DNA of 64,000 bases, from positions 1 to 64,000 of the forward strand of contig JASCNX010000009.1 in the NCBI GenBank assembly GCA_029968055.1. The letters run 5' to 3'. Below, piece by piece: positions 19,001 through 26,387 of this stretch. This DNA is from Xenophilus aerolatus (GTDB lineage Bacteria > Pseudomonadota > Gammaproteobacteria > Burkholderiales > Burkholderiaceae_C). A model generated the notes under the pieces. The model searched no databases and was not told the DNA's origin. It saw only the letters and a list, made by a program, of their open reading frames with translations. The position numbers were made by a program, and so were the translations under genes. Each line of letters begins with the position of its first letter. Position 1 is the stretch's first letter.

Positions 19001-21812
19001 CTTCGCCGGCGCGGGCGGCATCGTCAAACAGGGCACCGGCACCGAGACGCTCACGGCCGCGCAGGGCCACGCGGGCGGCACCACGGTCGATGCCGGCGTG
19101 CTCGCGCTGGCGGGCGGCGGCAGCCTCGCGCCCAGCGGCGCCGTGACCGTCAACACGGGCGGCCGCCTCGACATCGCGGCGGCATCGGCGCCACAGACGA
19201 TCGGCTCGCTCGCGGGCAGCGGCGGTGCCGTGCAGCTCGGCGCGAACACCTTGAGCTTCGGCGACGCAGGCAACCAGACCTATGCGGGCGTCATCGAAGG
19301 CACCGGCGGCATCGTCAAGCAGGGAACGGGCACGCAGACGCTCGCCGGCGCGAGCAGCTTCACGGGCGGGACCGCCATCGGCGCGGGCACGCTGGCGCTG
19401 TCGGGTGCGGGACGCCTGGCGGCGCAGGGCGCGGTCGACCTGGCGGGCGGCGCAGGCTTCGACATCGCAGCCGCCGACGGCGACCGCACGATCGGCGCGC
19501 TGAGCGGCGCGGCCGGCTCCACGGTGCAGCTGGGGGCCAACGACCTGCGATTCGGCGACGCATCCACCGCCGTGTTCGCGGGGTCGATCGCCGGCGCGGG
19601 CGGCATCGTGAAGCAGGGCACCGGCACCCAGACGCTCACCGGCACCAACGGCTTCACGGGCGGCACCACGGTCGAGGCCGGGACGCTCGCCGCCGGCAGC
19701 GCCGGCGCGTTCGTGCAGGGCACGGGCTACACGGTGAACGGCGGCACGCTCGACCTCGGCAGCTGGGACCTGACGGCCTCCAGCCTCGCGGGCGCGGGCG
19801 GCAGCGTGGCACTGCAGGGCCAGACGCTCACGCTCGACCAGGCCGTCGACACGACCTTCGCCGGCGCGCTCACCGGCACCGGCAGCCTGGTCAAGGACGG
19901 GCCCGGCGCGCTGACGCTGACCGGCAGCAGCAGCTACAGCGGCGGGACCACGCTGGACGCCGGGCGCCTGAACGTGGGGACGGGCAGCTCGCTGGGCACC
20001 GGTCCGCTCGCGGCAGCGGCGGGCACCACCCTCGGCGTCGCGGCCGACGGCATCGCGCTCGCCAACCCCATCACCACCTCGGGCGCGGGCGCGTTCACCG
20101 TCGACACGGCCGGCCACTCGGCGGTGCTGTCCGGCGGCATCGGCGGCACGGCCGGGCTGCTGAAGGACGGGCTCGGCACGCTGCAGCTCGCCGCGGCCAA
20201 CAACAGCTACGCAGGCAGCACCACGGTCGCGGCCGGCACCCTGCAGGCGGGCGCAGCCGGTGCCTTCGGCGCGGCGGGGCCATACGCCGTTGCACTGGGC
20301 GCGACGCTGGACCTCGCCGGGCATGACCAGACGCTCCCGTCGGTGGCCAACGCGGGCACGGTCAGCCTGGTGGGCACCGCGCCCGGCACCGTGCTGACCG
20401 TCACGGGGCCGTGGGCGAGCAGCGGCGGCGTGCTGCAGCAGGGCGCCGGCGCCACGGCCGACAAACTGGTTCTCGACGGGGCGGGCGCGAGCGCCAGCGG
20501 CACGACCAACGTACGCATCGTCGACCAGGGGCTGGGCGCGCCGACCACGGGCAATGGCCTCCAACTCGTCGGCACCGCGAACGGCGGTGCGATCGCGGGC
20601 AGCGTGTTCCAGCTGGCAGCACCGCTGTCCGCGGGTGCCTACGACTACCGGCTCACCCAGACCGACAGCGCGGTGTATCTCACCAACCGCATCGGCGGTG
20701 GCGATGGCGGCGGTGGGGGAGGTGGCGGCGGAGGTGGAGGAGGTGGCGGTGGCGGAGATGGAGGTGGAGGTGGAGGTGGAGGTGGAGGTGGAGGTGGAGG
20801 ACCTGGCGGTGGAGGTGGAGGTGGCGGCATCCCCGGCGTGGCGATCCCCACCTACCGGGCGGAGGCGCCGATCTATACCGCCGTCGGTGCCCAGTTGCGG
20901 CAGGCCGATCTGGCGATGCTCGGTGGCTCGCGCCAGCGCACCGGCGACGACCCGGCCCGCAGCGGCGACGCCGACGCCCGCCCGGGCCGCCGGGCCTGGG
21001 CGCGTTTCATCACGGTGGACAAGGACATCCGGCAGGGCGGCGAGCTGGCGCCGAGCAGCCGCGGCCGCCTGAAGGGTCTGCAGGCCGGCACCGACCTCTG
21101 GGTCGATGGGCCATGGCGCGCCGGCGTGTACGTCGGCCAGCTGGAAGGCGACCTGCGCGTGCGCGGCTTCGCGCGCGGCATCGCGGGCTACGACGCGGGC
21201 TCGACCGACGTGCGCAGCCAGTTCCTTGGCGCCTACGCCACTTGGCAGGGCGAGTCGGGCCTGTATGTCGACGGCGTGCTGCAGGCATCGCGCCACCGCT
21301 ACACCGTGATGCCCGCGCTGGCGCCGCGCAGCGGCGGCAAGGGCAACGGGCTGCTGGCTTCGGTCGAAGTCGGCCGGAGTTTCGCCATCGCGCCCGGCTG
21401 GAGCCTGGAGCCGCAGGTGCAGCTGGTGCACCAGCGGCTGAACCTGGACGACGCGGTGCTGTCGGGCGCCACGGTGCAGCAGGACCTGCACAGCGGCTGG
21501 ATCGCCCGCGCGGGGCTTCGCATCAAGGGCGACCTGAGCACGGCCGCCGGGCCGGTGCAGCCGTATGCGCAGGTGAACGTGCACCGGCGTTCTTCGGGCA
21601 CCGACACGACCCGCTTCGTCGGCCTGGGCGGCGCCACGGGCTTCGGCACGGCCAGGGGGGGCAGCAGTGCCGAGCTGGTGGCCGGTGCGAGTTGGCAGTT
21701 CAGGCCGGGCGCGAGCCTCTATGGCGAAGTCGGAAAGAGCTGGGCCACGGGCGGCGACACCCGTGTGCGCGGCGGCCTGAACGCCAGCCTGGGCGTGAAG
21801 GTGCGGTGGTAG
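16011..21812 (+). CDS. large type V autotransporter with passenger-associated repeats
   Basis: 1933 residues. A long signal peptide (to about residue 37, cleavage near AWG-A) leads into a beta-helix passenger. From about residue 405 come about eleven passenger-associated strand repeats of the form GGIVKQGTGTQTLTG...GGTT-AGTLAL; seven consecutive core copies occur at 99-residue or nearly 99-residue spacing. A Gly/Asp-rich hinge with almost no other residue (about 1562-1610) precedes the C-terminal 12-strand translocator (from about 1660; RRAWARFITVDKD) that ends in VKVRW, the expected aromatic terminus. No protease or lipase motif and no cysteine-rich head is visible, so adhesion or aggregation is the likely role. 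It has its own ribosome binding site and follows a regulated repeat-protein gene. Confidence 0.93.
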   Translation: MPTTNASRRCSTRIGRLLWPAAALAVAAPWVAPPAWGACSTTGATVTCSGAANPLAPSFSTSTNDTTVNVQPGATVGVLLGVGGSALTMTGNNARLNNSGTVDPSLLGLLSVLSSGAVVGNGSASTVTVNNNSGGVLRGTTGLLGLNLFSLTGMALAAQNSAGGLTSIRNDGTIGSNALLGVSLVGADAPVVASYGGAQTNFVNAGTGVITGRVAFQASGAPGTGNTFANAGTINGSVSMGANSSNTFTAVSGSSVNTGGGLGAALDVLGLVGVTLGFAPTGVVDGGANGNNTLVLQNVLPEAGTGSGTGGVGSVSSGIYRNFQRLFVNSGTWNIQGPLVSGDATLNGGLAVLDNGAAFGAGTVTANGGAIAAATPGLTLGNAFTLNAGGLAVEGANAFTLSGVLSGVGGLSKGGAGTLTLSGANTYGGGTAISGGVLALAGGGSLAPTGAVTLGAGAGFDIGAAAGNRTVGSLSGAAGSTVSLGANTLAFGDAQNTGFGGAISGTGGIVKQGSGTQTLSGANTYTGTTTIAGGTLALSGAGSLSAASRVDLSAAGTSFDIATASGNRTVGALSGVAGSTVALGANTLGFGDGTSQVFAGTITGSGGIVKQGAGTQTLAGLNLFTGGTTVNAGTLALAGAGSLASTGAVNLANAGAVFDIAAADGNRTVGALAGAAGTTVALGANSLTFGDASSQSFGGSIGGSGGIVKQGAGVQTLTGASTYGGPTTIAAGTLALAGGGSISPASALGLTGSGAAFDLSAAVGARSIGSLSGVAGTTVQLGGGSLNFGDATSQAFAGSITGAGGIVKQGTGTQTLTGTNTFAGGTTIAGGTLALGAGGSLLPTGALALSNPGTVFDIGGASGPQTVGALSGAAGSSVQLGGNTLVFGDASNTVFAGTIAGSGGVVKQGSGTQTFTGASTYGGGTTVNAGTLALGAGGSLSATGAVELAQPGTVFDIAAAGASQTIGALAGVGGTTVQLGANNLAFGDASDRVFGGSFAGAGGIVKQGTGTETLTAAQGHAGGTTVDAGVLALAGGGSLAPSGAVTVNTGGRLDIAAASAPQTIGSLAGSGGAVQLGANTLSFGDAGNQTYAGVIEGTGGIVKQGTGTQTLAGASSFTGGTAIGAGTLALSGAGRLAAQGAVDLAGGAGFDIAAADGDRTIGALSGAAGSTVQLGANDLRFGDASTAVFAGSIAGAGGIVKQGTGTQTLTGTNGFTGGTTVEAGTLAAGSAGAFVQGTGYTVNGGTLDLGSWDLTASSLAGAGGSVALQGQTLTLDQAVDTTFAGALTGTGSLVKDGPGALTLTGSSSYSGGTTLDAGRLNVGTGSSLGTGPLAAAAGTTLGVAADGIALANPITTSGAGAFTVDTAGHSAVLSGGIGGTAGLLKDGLGTLQLAAANNSYAGSTTVAAGTLQAGAAGAFGAAGPYAVALGATLDLAGHDQTLPSVANAGTVSLVGTAPGTVLTVTGPWASSGGVLQQGAGATADKLVLDGAGASASGTTNVRIVDQGLGAPTTGNGLQLVGTANGGAIAGSVFQLAAPLSAGAYDYRLTQTDSAVYLTNRIGGGDGGGGGGGGGGGGGGGGGDGGGGGGGGGGGGGGPGGGGGGGGIPGVAIPTYRAEAPIYTAVGAQLRQADLAMLGGSRQRTGDDPARSGDADARPGRRAWARFITVDKDIRQGGELAPSSRGRLKGLQAGTDLWVDGPWRAGVYVGQLEGDLRVRGFARGIAGYDAGSTDVRSQFLGAYATWQGESGLYVDGVLQASRHRYTVMPALAPRSGGKGNGLLASVEVGRSFAIAPGWSLEPQVQLVHQRLNLDDAVLSGATVQQDLHSGWIARAGLRIKGDLSTAAGPVQPYAQVNVHRRSSGTDTTRFVGLGGATGFGTARGGSSAELVAGASWQFRPGASLYGEVGKSWATGGDTRVRGGLNASLGVKVRW
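17541..19616 (+). repeat. 297-bp tandem repeats in the autotransporter passenger
   Basis: The Lys-Gln codons of the conserved KQG motif start at 17541, 17838, 18135, 18432, 18729, 19026, 19317 and 19611: five steps of exactly 297 bp, then 291 and 294. The units are similar but diverged, and indels are whole codons. The constancy suggests amplification by unequal crossing-over followed by drift. Confidence 0.9.
20701..20834 (+). repeat. GGTGGA-type hexanucleotide tract coding a polyglycine hinge
   Basis: Uninterrupted GGN codons with rare GAT and one CCT encode a stretch of glycines; 20760-20800 is nearly perfect (GGTGGA)n. It lies between passenger and translocator. Hexamer slippage would change hinge length by two glycines at a time without breaking the frame. 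Confidence 0.88.
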
Positions 21813-21839
21813 GCCGGGCGCGCGGCGCGGCCCGCGGGG

Positions 21840-22550
21840 CTAGTCGTCGTTGCGGCCGGCGAGCAGCGCGCGCCACAGCAGCGCACCCAGCACGGCACCG
21901 GCGATCGGCGCCACCCAGAACAGCCACAGTTCGCCCAGCGCGTAGCCGGGCCCGAAGAGCGCGACGCCGGTGCTGCGCGCCGGGTTGACCGAGGTGTTGG
22001 TCACCGGGATCGACACCAGGTGGATGAGCGTGAGGCACAGGCCGATGGCCAGGCCACCGAAGCCGGCGGCTGCCCGTTTTGCCGTGGCACCCAGGATGAC
22101 GACCAGGAAGACCGCCGTCAGCGCCACCTCGCACAGCAGCGCCGAGCGCATCGAGTAGCCGCCGGGCGAGTGCTCGCCATAGCCGTTGGTGGCGAAGCCC
22201 CCGAGCTGCACGCCGGCCTTGCCGCTGGCGATCAGCCACAGCACGCCCGCTGCGGCGATGGCACCGAGCACCTGGGCCACGATGTAGCCCGCCAGGCGCG
22301 AGGCCGGGAAGCGCCCGCCGACGGCCAGGCCGATCGACACCGCAGGGTTGAAGTGGCCCCCCGAGATCGGTCCCAGTGCATAGGCGCCCGTGAGCACCGT
22401 GAGGCCGAAGGCCAGCGCCACGCCCGCGAAGCCGATGCCCAGTTGCGGGAAGCCGGCCGCGAGCACCGCGCTGCCGCAGCCGCCGAGCACGAGCCAGAAG
22501 GTGCCGACGAACTCGGCGGCCCATGGCTTGAAGGTGTGTTGTGTGTCCAT
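21840..22550 (-). CDS. aqpZ: AqpZ, aquaporin
   Basis: 236-residue MIP-family channel with six membrane helices and both half-helix NPA boxes ([13 protein letters not shown] and [13 protein letters not shown]). The Arg after the second NPA, the His-Leu-Val segment [11 protein letters not shown] and the N-terminal [18 protein letters not shown] are AqpZ-like and indicate a water-selective, not glycerol, channel of the inner membrane. It converges on the autotransporter (27 bp between stops). Upstream there is a promoter-like TTGGTA-N16-TAGAAT and, between it and the start codon, an unexpected terminator-like hairpin. Confidence 0.95.
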   Translation of the reverse strand: MDTQHTFKPWAAEFVGTFWLVLGGCGSAVLAAGFPQLGIGFAGVALAFGLTVLTGAYALGPISGGHFNPAVSIGLAVGGRFPASRLAGYIVAQVLGAIAAAGVLWLIASGKAGVQLGGFATNGYGEHSPGGYSMRSALLCEVALTAVFLVVILGATAKRAAAGFGGLAIGLCLTLIHLVSIPVTNTSVNPARSTGVALFGPGYALGELWLFWVAPIAGAVLGALLWRALLAGRNDD

Positions 22551-22573
22551 TCCCTGATGTCCTTGTGGTTGGC

Positions 22574-22607
22574 AAAAAAAAGAACGACGGCCGCCGGGCC
22601 GTCGTTC
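22574..22607 (-). terminator. intrinsic-terminator-like hairpin in the aqpZ leader
   Basis: Perfect 11-bp arms GAACGACGGCC / GGCCGTCGTTC (22582-22592, 22597-22607) with a four-base loop are followed on the minus strand by eight T residues (22581-22574). The aqpZ start codon is only 23 nt further on. No minus-strand gene lies upstream, so it does not end another gene; it may attenuate aqpZ, block read-through, or stop an antisense RNA. Confidence 0.8.
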
Positions 22608-22615
22608 GGGCGCGG

Positions 22616-22643
22616 ATTCTAGGAACGGGCCCGGCGTTACCAA
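22616..22643 (-). promoter_or_regulatory. candidate sigma-70 promoter of aqpZ
   Basis: Minus-strand TTGGTA (22643-22638) and TAGAAT (22621-22616) with a 16-bp spacer. Transcription would start near 22609, immediately before the terminator-like hairpin, giving a 5' end that is almost entirely hairpin. Confidence 0.5.
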
Positions 22644-22768
22644 CTGCTTCGCAGCCGCATTGCGAGCAGCTCTTCACGCTGGCCGCGGGTTTTCGATGGC
22701 GCCCCCCGTGCGGCCTGGCGCGCTATGCTGGCCGCCCCGGCCGCGGGCCGTTGCTGGAGCGCGTTGCG

Positions 22769-23809
22769 ATGCCACCCATTGCTGTCCGAACGATGGCTGC
22801 CTGCGCAGCCCTGCTGGGCGCTGCCGCCCTGTTTTCTCCGGCGGTCCGGGCGCAGGGCGTGGTCAACGCGCTGTGCAGCACCGACGCCGGCTGGTGCGAA
22901 GCCGCGGCGGCCGAATTCACGCGCACCACGGGCATCAAGGTGAACCAGGCCCACAAGGGCACGGGCGAGATCGCGGCCCAGCTCCGCGCCGAGGCGCAGA
23001 ACCCCAAGACCGACCTGTGGTGGGGCGGCACGGGCGACCCCTTCCTGCAGGCGGCCGAGCAGGGCCTGCTCGATGCCTATCGCCCGGCCTACATCAACGA
23101 CCTGTACGACTGGGCGGTGCGCCAGTACGCGATGAGCGGCAACATGGTCGGCGGCTTCTACACCAGCGCCATCGGCTTCGGCTTCAACACCGACGTGCTC
23201 AAGAAGAAGCACATGCACGAGCCCAAATGCTGGGCCGACCTGGTCAAGCCCGAGTACAAGGGCGAGATCGAGATCTCCCACCCCGCGACCAGCGGCACCG
23301 CCTACACCGTGATCGCCGGCCTGGTGCAGCAGATGGGCGAGGACGCGGCCTTCGACTACCTCAGGAAGCTGCACGCCAACGTCAGCAACTACACGCGCAG
23401 CGGCCAGGCCCAGGCGCCCAACGTGGCCAAGGGCGAGGTCGGCATCGGCGTGAGCTTCATCTTCGGCTTCGAGAAGTGGCGCTACGACAAATTCCCGGTG
23501 AAGACGGCGGCGCCCTGCGAAGGCACCGGCTACGAGGTGGGCGGCATCGCGCTGGTGAAGGGCGCGCGCAACAAGGCCAACGCCATCAGGTACTACGACT
23601 TCCTCATGAGCCCCGCCGGCCAGGCCCTGGGCGCGAAGAACGGCAGCCTGCAGTCGCCGGCCAACCGCACCTTCAAGCCCGACCCGCGCATCCCGTCGAT
23701 GGCCGACGTGAAGCTCATCAAGTACGACTTCGAGAAGTACGGCAAGGCGGCCGAGCGCAAGCGGCTGATCGAGCGCTGGACCCGCGAGGTCGAGTCGCTG
23801 CCGCGCTGA
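22769..23809 (+). CDS. periplasmic iron-type ABC transporter substrate-binding protein (orphan)
   Basis: 346 residues from the ATG at 22769. A signal peptide (hydrophobic AACAALLGAAALFSPAVRAQ) precedes a type 2 periplasmic-binding fold related to FbpA/AfuA and 2-aminoethylphosphonate binding proteins (VNALCSTDAGWCEAAAAEF, GTGEIAAQLRAEAQNPKTDL, WWGGTGDPFLQAAEQG). Fe3+ or a phosphonate/organic anion is the usual ligand; WWGGTGD and YTVIAGL are common in these proteins. There is no permease or ATPase gene beside it, so it must work with a transporter elsewhere or act as a sensor. It converges on the fibre cassette, 24 bp between stops. Confidence 0.88.
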   Translation: MPPIAVRTMAACAALLGAAALFSPAVRAQGVVNALCSTDAGWCEAAAAEFTRTTGIKVNQAHKGTGEIAAQLRAEAQNPKTDLWWGGTGDPFLQAAEQGLLDAYRPAYINDLYDWAVRQYAMSGNMVGGFYTSAIGFGFNTDVLKKKHMHEPKCWADLVKPEYKGEIEISHPATSGTAYTVIAGLVQQMGEDAAFDYLRKLHANVSNYTRSGQAQAPNVAKGEVGIGVSFIFGFEKWRYDKFPVKTAAPCEGTGYEVGGIALVKGARNKANAIRYYDFLMSPAGQALGAKNGSLQSPANRTFKPDPRIPSMADVKLIKYDFEKYGKAAERKRLIERWTREVESLPR

Positions 23810-23833
23810 GCCCTGCGTGCGTGCCGGGCCCGT

Positions 23834-24439
23834 TCAGGGCGCGCTGGCGGTGAAACCGATCTGGCCGGTGTACTGGCCGGCCGGCGGGTTGGCTGCGGCG
23901 AAGGCGAAGCTCCAGTTGGCGCTCTGCTGGGTCACCAGGTTGCCGAAGGCGGTGCCGGCCACGTTGACCGCGGTGCCCGAACCGCTTGCCGGCAGCGGCG
24001 GTGCGGGCAGGCCGGCGTTGTCGGAGCTGATGGTCACCGTGCTCATCGGCAAGGTGGCCGAGCCGTTGCTCAGCGGTGCCGCCACGCTGGCACGCAGGGT
24101 GACGGCGCCCGCGTTGCTGCGCACCTCGACCGGCAGCACCGCGTTGCTGGCGGCGACCGACCAGCCCGGCGCGCCGCCGTTCCAGGGCACGGCCACGCCG
24201 CTGCCGTTGCCCGGTGCGGTCGGCGCCGCCGGAATCGACGGCGTGAGCGTGAAGCCCACCGTGGGCACGGTGGCGCCGGTCGGCCCGATGCGCAGGTAGA
24301 TGAACTTGCCGATCGTCACGGTGAAGTCCAGGCGCGCGGTGGCGGCATAGGGGCTGGTGGTGTCGGTCGTCTCCTCGGCATGCGCGGGCGCGGCCAGCAG
24401 CGCCGGCGCCAGCCACAGCAGGCGTGCCAGGCGGCTCAT
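23834..24439 (-). CDS. secreted fibre subunit-like protein (last gene of the cassette)
   Basis: 201 residues with a signal peptide (LARLLWLAPALLAAPAHA). The mature part is beta-rich and low in charge. It shares with the proteins at 26388 and 25773 the motif LRIGPTGATVPTVGFTL (pattern hLRhG-x4-TV-x3-hT) near its start and a terminal strand ending YTGQIGFTASAP. With the 26388 protein it also shares a PSIPxxPTAxxNGxxxAVxWxGxAPxW/F block. No cysteines. I infer a pilin-like or coat subunit that is folded by the adjacent chaperone, whose stop overlaps this start (ATGA). Confidence 0.72.
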   Translation of the reverse strand: MSRLARLLWLAPALLAAPAHAEETTDTTSPYAATARLDFTVTIGKFIYLRIGPTGATVPTVGFTLTPSIPAAPTAPGNGSGVAVPWNGGAPGWSVAASNAVLPVEVRSNAGAVTLRASVAAPLSNGSATLPMSTVTISSDNAGLPAPPLPASGSGTAVNVAGTAFGNLVTQQSANWSFAFAAANPPAGQYTGQIGFTASAP

Positions 24440-25248
24440 CGGAATTCGGCCTCCACCTCGAAGCTGCCGTCCTCCCAGTCGAGCGTGCCGCGCGCACGCA
24501 CGGGAAAGCTCGGCCGCGCCGGCGGCCCGCCTTCCTCCGTCGCGCGCGGCGTGAGCGCGAGCGCGCGGGTCTGCCCCGGCAGCACCGGCGTGCTGTCCGG
24601 CAGCCACTCCTGCCGTTCGCCGCGTGCGTCGATGCCCTCGAGGCTGCCGCCGAGCCGGCCGTGGGCGTCGCCGTCGTTGCGCACCGTCACCACCGGCGTG
24701 CGCCCGCCCGCGCCTTCGCGCATGCCGACGCCGAGCATCGACAGCCGCGGTGCCGCGTCGCCGACGGCCAGGTACACCGCCACCGCGATGCGCCCCGTGA
24801 CGGGCAGCGCCAGGCTCAGGCCGCGGCCCTGCACCGCGGCCTGGTAGGCCGGCTCCACCCCTTCGACGGCCAGCATGAAGCGGCACTCGCGTCGCGGCGC
24901 GTCGGGCGGCACGTCGATCTGGAAGCGGAAGCTGCGGCGCTCGCGCGGCGCGAGGCGCACCCGGGGACGCTCCAGCAGGACCCAGGGGCGGCAGCTGTCG
25001 GGCAACAGGGCGTCGTGGTAGCTCACGGTGCCGTCCTCACCCAGGCGCCAGTCGATGGTGCGGACCGCGACCTCGGTGGCCTGGTTGCCCACGTTCTGCA
25101 GTTCCAGGGCCTGGCCGATCCGCCCGCTGCGCGCGCCCGAGAGCTCGAAGCGCGAGGGCGCAACGGCCATCTCGAAGGGCGCGGCCGGGGCCGCACCGGC
25201 GGCCAGGCCGCCGGCCAGCAGCAGTGCCGCGACACGCGAGCCGGTCAT
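24436..25248 (-). CDS. PapD-like periplasmic chaperone
   Basis: 270 residues with a signal peptide (VAALLLAGGLAAGAAPAAP). Two immunoglobulin-like domains are suggested: APSRFELSGARSGRIGQALELQN is the first-strand signature of fimbrial chaperones (h-h-P-s-R-h-E-L), with RRSFRFQIDVPPDA and ECRFMLAVEG later in domain 1. It is longer than PapD (about 220 mature residues). The role would be donor-strand complementation of the neighbouring subunits. Both ends overlap neighbours by ATGA, showing tight coupling. Confidence 0.75.
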   Translation of the reverse strand: MTGSRVAALLLAGGLAAGAAPAAPFEMAVAPSRFELSGARSGRIGQALELQNVGNQATEVAVRTIDWRLGEDGTVSYHDALLPDSCRPWVLLERPRVRLAPRERRSFRFQIDVPPDAPRRECRFMLAVEGVEPAYQAAVQGRGLSLALPVTGRIAVAVYLAVGDAAPRLSMLGVGMREGAGGRTPVVTVRNDGDAHGRLGGSLEGIDARGERQEWLPDSTPVLPGQTRALALTPRATEEGGPPARPSFPVRARGTLDWEDGSFEVEAEFR

Positions 25249-25769
25249 GGCAACACCTCCATTTCGAAGTAGGACTCGTAATCCAGCGCACCGCCGGGCA
25301 CCGGACGCAGTTCGCGGCGGTCGAACTGCACCCGCAGGTCGAAGCGCTCGCTCATCCACGGGCCGGGAACGGTGCCGCTCCACACCAGCCGCCGCTCGCC
25401 CGGCCCGGCCGTGCCGGGCGCGAAGAGCCCGCCCGTGCGCCACTCCACCCGCATGCCCGCCGGCGAGCGCAGCCCGGGGATGAAGGGCGGCACCACGTAG
25501 AAGATGCGGGCCCGGCGGCCGACGAAGGGCGCAGTCGCCAGCCGGTATTCGATGCCGTCGAAACGCACCGTGATGTAGGGCGACGCGGCGGCGCTGGCCC
25601 CCGCATCGGCACCCTCGTCCGGGCGCGCCTGCACCCGGCTGCGCGGCGAGGCCGAATCGTCCAGCCGGTGCACCTGCGCCACGGCCGCGCTGCCGATGGC
25701 CAGCAGCAGTGTGGCGAGCGCGCCCGCACGCGCGCGTCGGCAAAGGGGCCGGTGCAAGGGCAGTGCCAT
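25245..25769 (-). CDS. secreted protein of unknown family in the fibre cassette
   Basis: 174 residues. N-terminal export signal (GALATLLLAIGSAAVAQ) after a basic stretch. Mature part is beta-rich with aromatic motifs (YITVRFDGIEYRLA, FYVVPPFIPGLRSPAGMRVE) and ends DYESYFEMEVLP. It differs from the three subunit-like proteins in lacking the hLRhG motif, so it may be a tip, adaptor or assembly factor. I recognise no family. Its stop overlaps the chaperone start; its start lies 3 bp from the stop of the preceding gene. Confidence 0.65.
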   Translation of the reverse strand: MALPLHRPLCRRARAGALATLLLAIGSAAVAQVHRLDDSASPRSRVQARPDEGADAGASAAASPYITVRFDGIEYRLATAPFVGRRARIFYVVPPFIPGLRSPAGMRVEWRTGGLFAPGTAGPGERRLVWSGTVPGPWMSERFDLRVQFDRRELRPVPGGALDYESYFEMEVLP

Positions 25770-25772
25770 GGC

Positions 25773-26384
25773 TCAGAACATCGTGGCCGTGAAGGTCACC
25801 CGGCCGGCGTAGGTGCCGGAGGGGTAGAGCGTGCTGTTGGCATAGCTGAAGCGCAGCGCGTTGTTCATCTCGGTGCGGGCCGACAGCGTCGTGAGCACGG
25901 GCAACGGGAATTGCGCCAGCTGCTGCGGGCTGCCGGAGGCGTTGAAGCTGCCGCTCTGGATGTCCTGCCCGCTCGCGTCGGGGTTGGTCGAGACCCAGCC
26001 GATGTCGGAGAACGGGATGCTGGTGCTGCCGCAGCTGGACGGCGTGGTGCAGCCCAGGCCCGGCGCGGCCGTGACCGACAGGCGCACGGTGTTGATGGCC
26101 AGGGCCAGCAGCGCCTTGTCGGCAGTCAGCAGCACGGTCACCGTATCGGGCCGCGTCACCGGGGTGGGACTGGGCTGCAGGTTGGCGCCGCTGACCGTGA
26201 AGCTGACGTTGTCGATGGTGCCGCCGGCCGCGCCCACGCGCAGCGTCAGCCGGTTGCCCGACAGCGTCAGCAGCGTGGTCGTGATGACCGCCTGCGCAGC
26301 GTCGGCCGGCGCCAGCAGCATGGCCAGCGCGATGGCGCCCAGGGGGAGGGTGCGCCCTTCGTGCGCGCCGCTGTGTGGAGGCAC
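25773..26384 (-). CDS. secreted fibre subunit-like protein
   Basis: 203 residues. A signal peptide (GAIALAMLLAPADAAQA) after a long N-terminal arm; an internal ATG a few residues later is a possible start. The mature protein has LTLRVGAAGGTIDNVSFTVS, the same hLRhG...TV/TI...hT pattern as its two paralogues, and a closing strand TYAGRVTFTATMF. Two cysteines (GLGCTTPSSCGST) could form a disulfide, a frequent feature of chaperone-usher pilins. Likely a structural subunit; exact role unknown. Confidence 0.7.
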   Translation of the reverse strand: MPPHSGAHEGRTLPLGAIALAMLLAPADAAQAVITTTLLTLSGNRLTLRVGAAGGTIDNVSFTVSGANLQPSPTPVTRPDTVTVLLTADKALLALAINTVRLSVTAAPGLGCTTPSSCGSTSIPFSDIGWVSTNPDASGQDIQSGSFNASGSPQQLAQFPLPVLTTLSARTEMNNALRFSYANSTLYPSGTYAGRVTFTATMF

Positions 26385-26387
26385 GGC

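Noticed and set aside
17541-19616. CRISPR-like periodic repeats
   Set aside because: The 297-bp units are coding, diverged and without spacers; they are autotransporter passenger repeats.
15921-21584. very long minus-strand open frame (1887 codons) opposite the autotransporter
   Set aside because: It is a mirror of the repeated GC-rich passenger codons. Composition is Ala/Arg/Gln/His-rich without domains, and it has no promoter or ribosome binding site, whereas the plus frame has signal peptide, repeats and translocator.
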